From Chloromonas sp. AAM2 (Eukaryota > Chlorophyta > Chlorophyceae > Chlamydomonadales > Chlamydomonadaceae), in the NCBI GenBank assembly GCA_004335635.1, contig QAXH01005932.1, positions 1-10,716 of the forward strand: a stretch of DNA of 10,716 nt. The letters are read 5' to 3'. The notes under the pieces were generated by a model. It saw only the letters and a program-made list of their open reading frames with translations. It made no database searches and had not been told where the DNA came from. How positions within the stretch are numbered: position 1 is the first letter of the stretch; every line of letters starts with the position of its first letter. Made by a program: the position numbers and the translations under genes. Positions 7,031 through 10,716 of the stretch are shown here, piece by piece.

Positions 7031-8734
7031 ATGCCTAGCAATGCAACAACCGCAATGGCCACTGTGGGTTCAGCCATTTGGCTTGTGTGGCACAGTGAGG
7101 ATGGGAGTCGGTATGTCTACCCTTGCAGTGTCCAGCAGGTTGTCAGCAGCAATGTGAGCAACTCTGTGGTGTTGCTCAGGTACTATCAAGATAATGGCAT
7201 CTGGGATGACCCTGAACAAGTCGGCCTCCGCTTGGCTGCGCTCCATGACGAGGCTGGCATTCATCGTGAGTCTAGGCTCCATCTGGACTGGGCACATCGC
7301 ACAACAACTGTACCTGGGGAAGACCGCAGGTCCATGCGGAAGTCTATGCGGCCAGCGCCAGGGGTTGGCAAAGCACCCCTTCCCAAACGCTCAAACACAG
7401 GAGCACATGCTGCTGAACCCTCTGCTGGTGCTGATGCTGCAAGCGGCCCCCAACCTTTGAGTGAGGCTACCGAAATGCGCCTGAGCAAATGCGAAGAAGT
7501 GCTCAGCATGTGCCAAGTACGGCTAACCAAGCTTGAAGGTGGGATTGACGAATTGAAAGGCAAGTTTGATGCATGGGACATGACCCTGCAGCGTATGCAG
7601 GAGTATCAGAGGCAGCAGGCCATGATGGCAGAGGAGCTGCGCAAGCTCAAGAGAATAGCAAACATTGATGTTGCACCTGGTGAACCCTCAACCGCCCCCT
7701 CACAGCCTGTGGCTGTGGCAAGCTCATCAGATCCATTGTGTGCGGTTTGTAAGCAGGTGATCGCATATGACATGCCGCTGCGTAACCTGATGACGATGCT
7801 AGCTGGAGAGGATGCTAAGGTTGACTTGGGGGACATGTTCACATTACCAGGCGGCCGCGTGAAGGCTGCTTCACCTCTCAAGAAGATGGTGCAGTGTGAT
7901 GCTTGCATGCCAAAAGGAGCACTGAAGCTGGTGGTATGTACCAGCGGGGGAGCAGGCAACCGCCTCACATGTGACTGGTGTCGCTGCCGCATGACTACCA
8001 ATACAACTGATGCAACCTCTATGTGGTGCGGGAAGAAGCACTCCAATTGCCGCTCCCTGGTCATTGAGAACGAGACGGACAGGCAGGGCAACACCCTGTT
8101 CCTGAGCAAGGGCCTGGCTCCAGTCAAGGAGGTGGTGCCTTGGGATGATGTCAAGCTGATTGATGTTGGCTTGGAGCAGTACAATGACGCTGACTATGTG
8201 ATCGTGGCATCCTCCTCCCTGGGCAAAGCGCTTGTGATGCTGGAAATTGACAACATGTCGCATGCTGGAGGTGGGCAGTACACACCGGAATCAGAAAGGA
8301 AAAAGAATGATGGCAACTTTGCAAGCACAACAGGCTTTGACCGTGTTCTGTTCATGCGCATCAATCCAAGCGGTCCATACAGCACAGCAGACACTGACAC
8401 CCCCAACCTGGACAAGAAAGCAAGGTGGTTGATCGCACGCGATTGGATTGTCACATTCCTGCGTGCCCCCTACGGGACCTGGGCATATGGCGAGAAGCTG
8501 TTGTTGTACCTGTTCTATGACCACATTTCTCAGTTGCTGGATTACAGACCCGCGGCATTTACAACCGTTGTGGCTTACAAGGCCCCGGCTCTGCCAGAGT
8601 CACACCTGCAGGGCCTTGCTGACTGGGCCTGCAGCTTGGACCCCTACCTGATGACCAAGGGCAGTACCATCGCTCAAGCATGCCTTGCGCTCAACAACAG
8701 GGTTGCTCAACTATCACGGCCTGTGGACACTTGA
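7031..8734 (+). CDS. Zinc-finger protein with giant-virus-type PD-(D/E)XK endonuclease domain
   Basis: An intronless frame of 567 residues from the ATG at 7031; ATG 7055 (gca-ATG-G) has the better context. The open frame extends upstream only to a TTG, an unlikely start in a nuclear gene. Residues 9-75 (IWLVWHSEDG...YPCSV...VLLRYYQDNGIW) resemble a Tudor/PWWP-type barrel. Residues 95-135 are a basic, Ala/Pro-rich linker; 144-210 are coiled coil. A zinc-binding segment has C237/C240, C289/C292, C303, C314/C317/C319, C333, H337 and C340. The C-terminal domain has LEID at 404-407, H411, Y417, E420, E422-R-K-K and RVLFMRINP at 438-446. Known: in giant-virus and algal proteins with zinc-binding N-termini and a restriction-endonuclease fold, the pattern is ExDxxxH...Y..E..R...(V/I)FIRFNP, with the classical lysine displaced. 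Inference: a DNA endonuclease, possibly chromatin-directed, acting with the SET protein encoded 58 bases upstream. Intron absence contrasts with the split gene at 596-3080. Confidence 0.7.
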   Translation: MPSNATTAMATVGSAIWLVWHSEDGSRYVYPCSVQQVVSSNVSNSVVLLRYYQDNGIWDDPEQVGLRLAALHDEAGIHRESRLHLDWAHRTTTVPGEDRRSMRKSMRPAPGVGKAPLPKRSNTGAHAAEPSAGADAASGPQPLSEATEMRLSKCEEVLSMCQVRLTKLEGGIDELKGKFDAWDMTLQRMQEYQRQQAMMAEELRKLKRIANIDVAPGEPSTAPSQPVAVASSSDPLCAVCKQVIAYDMPLRNLMTMLAGEDAKVDLGDMFTLPGGRVKAASPLKKMVQCDACMPKGALKLVVCTSGGAGNRLTCDWCRCRMTTNTTDATSMWCGKKHSNCRSLVIENETDRQGNTLFLSKGLAPVKEVVPWDDVKLIDVGLEQYNDADYVIVASSSLGKALVMLEIDNMSHAGGGQYTPESERKKNDGNFASTTGFDRVLFMRINPSGPYSTADTDTPNLDKKARWLIARDWIVTFLRAPYGTWAYGEKLLLYLFYDHISQLLDYRPAAFTTVVAYKAPALPESHLQGLADWACSLDPYLMTKGSTIAQACLALNNRVAQLSRPVDT

Positions 8735-9292
8735 CCTGCGGCACACACAGGGGACACGAGCTTTTTTGCCTTGGAACAGGCACACCTGTTGCCCAAGGCT
8801 TCCAGGTTCAACCGCATCAATACCAGAAATATGGTTTGAAGTGAGGGTGGCCTTCAAGCACCTGCTCCCCTTGGGGGCTTGCTGTGTCAGGCAAGCATGT
8901 AAGCCTTTTAGGATTGCCACTCAGATCTGGTCTGCCCTTTTAGCATCAACATTGAGCAGGTCCCATAAGCACGGGGGTGGCTTCTTACTACCACCAGGGC
9001 TCTAGTGTGCCTTGATGCGCTTTCATCCTGTTCTGGTGGTGGGGATGGAAGTCATGTCACACGTTTTTTTGTCGTGCATTGACTTATTGCTGGTGGATGC
9101 GCTTTTTCTGGAAAGAGTGACCATGGTGATCCTCATTCATGTTAGGAACCACAGTCTGTGCGCGTCCACGCCTTAGGTTTTATTCAGATGTGCTGACACC
9201 GCCTGCAGTGCATTGGAATCATCATACAATGAGGCATGTGGAGTGCGCAGACATCATCAGGCGTGCAAAGCGAGCCCTGTATGTGATGTGCA
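8735..9292. other. 3' flank of the nuclease gene, no gene seen
   Basis: This stretch is probably the 3' UTR followed by spacer up to the right array. Open frames are short, without domains and without splice-site support. A short T-run occurs near 9064-9070 and a weak direct repeat (gatgcgcttt) near 9014 and 9096; neither has a clear function. Confidence 0.5.
8898..8902 (+). promoter_or_regulatory. TGTAA, candidate polyadenylation signal of the nuclease gene
   Basis: TGTAA lies about 165 bases after the stop at 8734, a typical distance for chlorophycean 3' UTRs. No TGTAA occurs in the gap between the SET stop and the nuclease start, so this may be the shared 3' end of a joint transcript. Confidence 0.4.
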
Positions 9293-9422
9293 CGTGTGCA
9301 AGTCTGCTCGCCTGCAGGTTGGAACTCATTAAATAGCTCGTAGTGGACGGGACACCAGAAGCTCGGCTGCAACATGTTATGGTGGCATCAGACCAACAAA
9401 CTAGCACACGATCCATCCAAAT

Positions 9423-9583
9423 CGAGGAGGTCGGCAGATCTGCTGGTCTGCAGGTTCGAACCCCAGAACAGCTGGACCGGACACACAACCTCATGTTCCG
9501 AAAGCTTGGTGATCCATCCACAACATGAGGCTGTCTGAAATGGGTTTCGGACCTGCAGACCAGCAGACGTGCAGACCTCCTCG
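9423..9583. repeat. Inverted arms (about 41 bases) in right unit 1
   Basis: The arms at 9423-9463 and 9542-9583 are reverse complements at most positions (core ctgctggtctgcaggt against acctgcagaccagcag, ends cgaggaggtc against gacctcctcg), with a 78-base spacer. They could form a hairpin or cruciform. Confidence 0.85.
9453..9463 (+). promoter_or_regulatory. Exact match to the RNA polymerase III B-box
   Basis: GGTTCGAACCC fits the B-box consensus GGTTCGANNCC. Related variants lie at the same place in the other units (ggtccgaaccc near 9811, ggtttgaaccc near 10145), and gcaggttggaaccc or gcaggtttgaaccc follows the unit marker. No matching A-box and no 5-base T-stem were found, so this is at best a tRNA-derived relic. 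Confidence 0.25.
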
Positions 9584-9778
9584 CTTTGATGTGTTGTGCA
9601 GGTGTGCAAGTCTGCTCGCCTGCAGGTTGGAACCCATACAACAAGGGACACCAGAACCTCGGCTGCAACACATTATGGCAACATCAGCCCAGCAAAACTA
9701 GCACACGAGCACACTCGTGTCACTGGGAGGCCGCAAACTTGGCCGAAACACTGCTCTCGTGAACCCAGACCATCCAAA

Positions 9779-9925
9779 CCGAGGAAGTCTGCTGGTCTGC
9801 TGGTCTGCAGGTCCGAACCCCAGAACAGCTGGACCGGACACACAACCTCATGAGGCCATCCACAGCATGAGGCTGTCTGATATGGGTTTCGGACCTGCAG
9901 ACCAGCAGACGTGCAGACCTCCTCG
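9779..9925. repeat. Inverted arms in right unit 2
   Basis: Arms at 9779-9820 and 9884-9925 share the ctgctggtctgcaggt / acctgcagaccagcag core and the outer gaggaagtc / gacctcctc ends. The spacer is 63 bases, shorter than in unit 1 because one block is missing. Confidence 0.8.
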
Positions 9926-10115
9926 CTTTGGTGTGTTGTGCAGGTGTGCAAGTCTGCTCGCCTGCAGGTTGGAACCCATAAAACAAGGGATACCAGAACC
10001 TCGGCTGCAACACGTTATGGTGGCATTAGCCCAGCAAACTAGCACACGAACAGACTTTGATCACTGGGAGGCCGCAAGCTTGGCCAAAACACTGTTCTCG
10101 TCAACCATCCGAATC

Positions 10116-10289
10116 AAGGAGGTCTGCAGGTCTGCTGGTCTGCAGGTTTGAACCCCACAACAGCTGGACCGGACACACAACCTCATGTTCCGAAAGCTTG
10201 GTGATCCACAACATGAGGCCATCCACAGCATGAGGCTGTCTGTTCTGGGTTTCGGACCTGCAGACCAGCAGACGTGCAGACCTCCTCGG
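10116..10289. repeat. Inverted arms in right unit 3
   Basis: Arms at 10116-10155 and 10247-10289 carry the same core and outer ends as in units 1 and 2, with a longer spacer of about 91 bases. The spacer varies while the arms are kept, which suggests the arms matter or were spread by recombination. Confidence 0.8.
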
Positions 10290-10536
10290 TTTGGTGTACT
10301 GTGCAAGTCTGCAAGTCTGCTCGCCTGCAGGTTTGAACCCATGAAACAAGGGACAACAGAACCTCGGCTGCAACACATTATGGTGGCGTTGGCCCAGCAA
10401 ACTAGCACACGAGCAGACTGTGTATCACTGGGAGGCTGCAAGCTTGGCCGGAACACTGAGCAGACTTGTGTCACTGGGAGCCCAAAAGCATGCCTTTTGT
10501 TATCTTGGATTAAGGCAGGCACTATACAAGATTGCA

Positions 10537-10716
10537 ATGGTCACGAGTATGGCATCTCAGCAAACGACAGATGCCAGTATCCTTGCTCGGGTGAAACGGG
10601 AGTGTGGGTACAAAAACACAGGTGGGGCTGTACTGCTTGCACGCTTGAAGGCAGTATCAGTGATTGCCAGGGATTCACTGATGCAGGTCATGCTGGACCC
10701 AGAGGAACACTCATTG
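10537..10716 (+). CDS. Partial open reading frame running off the right edge, unknown protein
   Basis: From ATG 10537 the frame is open for 60 codons to the end of the window, and no stop is reached. An alternative in-frame ATG lies at 10552. The peptide (MASQQTTDASILARVKREC..., then ARLKAVSVIARDSLMQVML) looks like an ordinary helical globular N-terminus and is not repeat-derived. No family was recognised. It starts about 50 bases after the last recognisable repeat, so it is either the next host gene or a further gene of the element, if the element extends beyond the array. A frame this length could also be chance. Confidence 0.45.
   Translation, partial: MVTSMASQQTTDASILARVKRECGYKNTGGAVLLARLKAVSVIARDSLMQVMLDPEEHSL

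Larger units (their letters stand above)
4238..10485 (+). mobile_element. Candidate mobile or virus-derived element with SET and nuclease genes between inverted repeat arrays
   Basis: The two intronless genes at 5860-6972 and 7031-8734 are bracketed by copies of one repeat family. The left array (4238-4905) matches the reverse complement of the right array (9293-10485) segment by segment; for example 4535-4652 pairs with 9293-9408 over most positions. The layout is that of a DNA element with long, internally repeated subterminal inverted repeats, as known from several large eukaryotic DNA transposons, or of an integrated giant-virus fragment that has recruited repeats. No transposase, tyrosine recombinase, HUH nuclease or reverse transcriptase was recognised. 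No target-site duplication or precise terminus could be fixed, so the boundaries are those of recognisable repeat only. Alternative: a dispersed genomic repeat that happens to lie on both sides of two ordinary genes. Confidence 0.45.
9293..10485. repeat. Right tandem array, 3.5 units of 308-363 bases
   Basis: The marker gcaagtctgctcgcctgcag starts at 9298, 9606, 9948 and 10311, giving unit lengths of 308, 342 and 363 and a final partial unit ending near 10485. Unit order is: marker, (g)gaaccc, accagaacctcggctgcaac, ttatggtggca, cagcaaactagcacacga, cactgggaggccgcaagctt, a first hairpin arm, cagctggaccggacacacaa, gcatgaggctgtctg, and a second hairpin arm. Length differences come from block indels: the first unit lacks the cactgggagg block, and gaaagcttggtgatccac is missing from the second. 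The left array is the same family in opposite orientation without the second arm. No reading frame through it should be taken as a gene. Confidence 0.9.

Noticed and set aside
7606..8184. 192-codon minus-strand frame
   Set aside because: It lies opposite the cysteine-rich and nuclease region and has no recognisable domain; shadow frame.
9423..9475. tRNA gene around the B-box
   Set aside because: No A-box, no 5-base T-stem and no acceptor stem could be paired.
9293..10485. CRISPR array
   Set aside because: Units are 308-363 bases and repeated throughout, with no short repeats and unique spacers; the context is eukaryotic.

Overview
The window looks like nuclear DNA of a chlorophyte green alga. 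The evidence is an intron-dense gene with spliceosomal GT...tgcag introns of roughly 70-290 bases, a medium-to-high GC composition, and TGTAA motifs (the usual polyadenylation signal of chlorophycean algae) downstream of two genes. No species can be named from the sequence alone.

Left part (1-4200): an eight-exon plus-strand gene ends at 3080. Its reconstructed product has a SAM-like helical region, a charged helix and a D-x12-E-x-K motif typical of PD-(D/E)XK nucleases. Its 5' end was not found. About 1.1 kb of apparently noncoding DNA follows.

Middle and right part (about 4240-10485): two long intronless plus-strand reading frames lie 58 bases apart, measured stop to first ATG. The first (5860-6972) is a divergent SET-domain protein, a probable protein lysine methyltransferase. 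The second (7031-8734) combines a possible Tudor/PWWP-like N-terminus, a coiled coil, a cysteine-rich zinc-binding segment and a C-terminal restriction-endonuclease-like domain of the type common in giant viruses (E-x-D...H...Y..E..RK...R-x-N-P). The pair is flanked on both sides by arrays of one repeat family, mostly in inverted orientation: about two units plus a degenerate one on the left (4238-4905), and three and a half units of 308-363 bases on the right (9293-10485). Each complete right-hand unit contains two inverted arms of about 41 bases that could form a hairpin. I read the 6.2 kb as a candidate mobile or virus-derived element carrying a histone-methyltransferase-like writer and a possible reader-nuclease. 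This is inference: no transposase, integrase or target-site duplication was recognised.

Right edge: an open reading frame starts at 10537 and runs off the window, just beyond the repeat array.

No rRNA, functional tRNA, CRISPR array or bacterial operon signals were seen.
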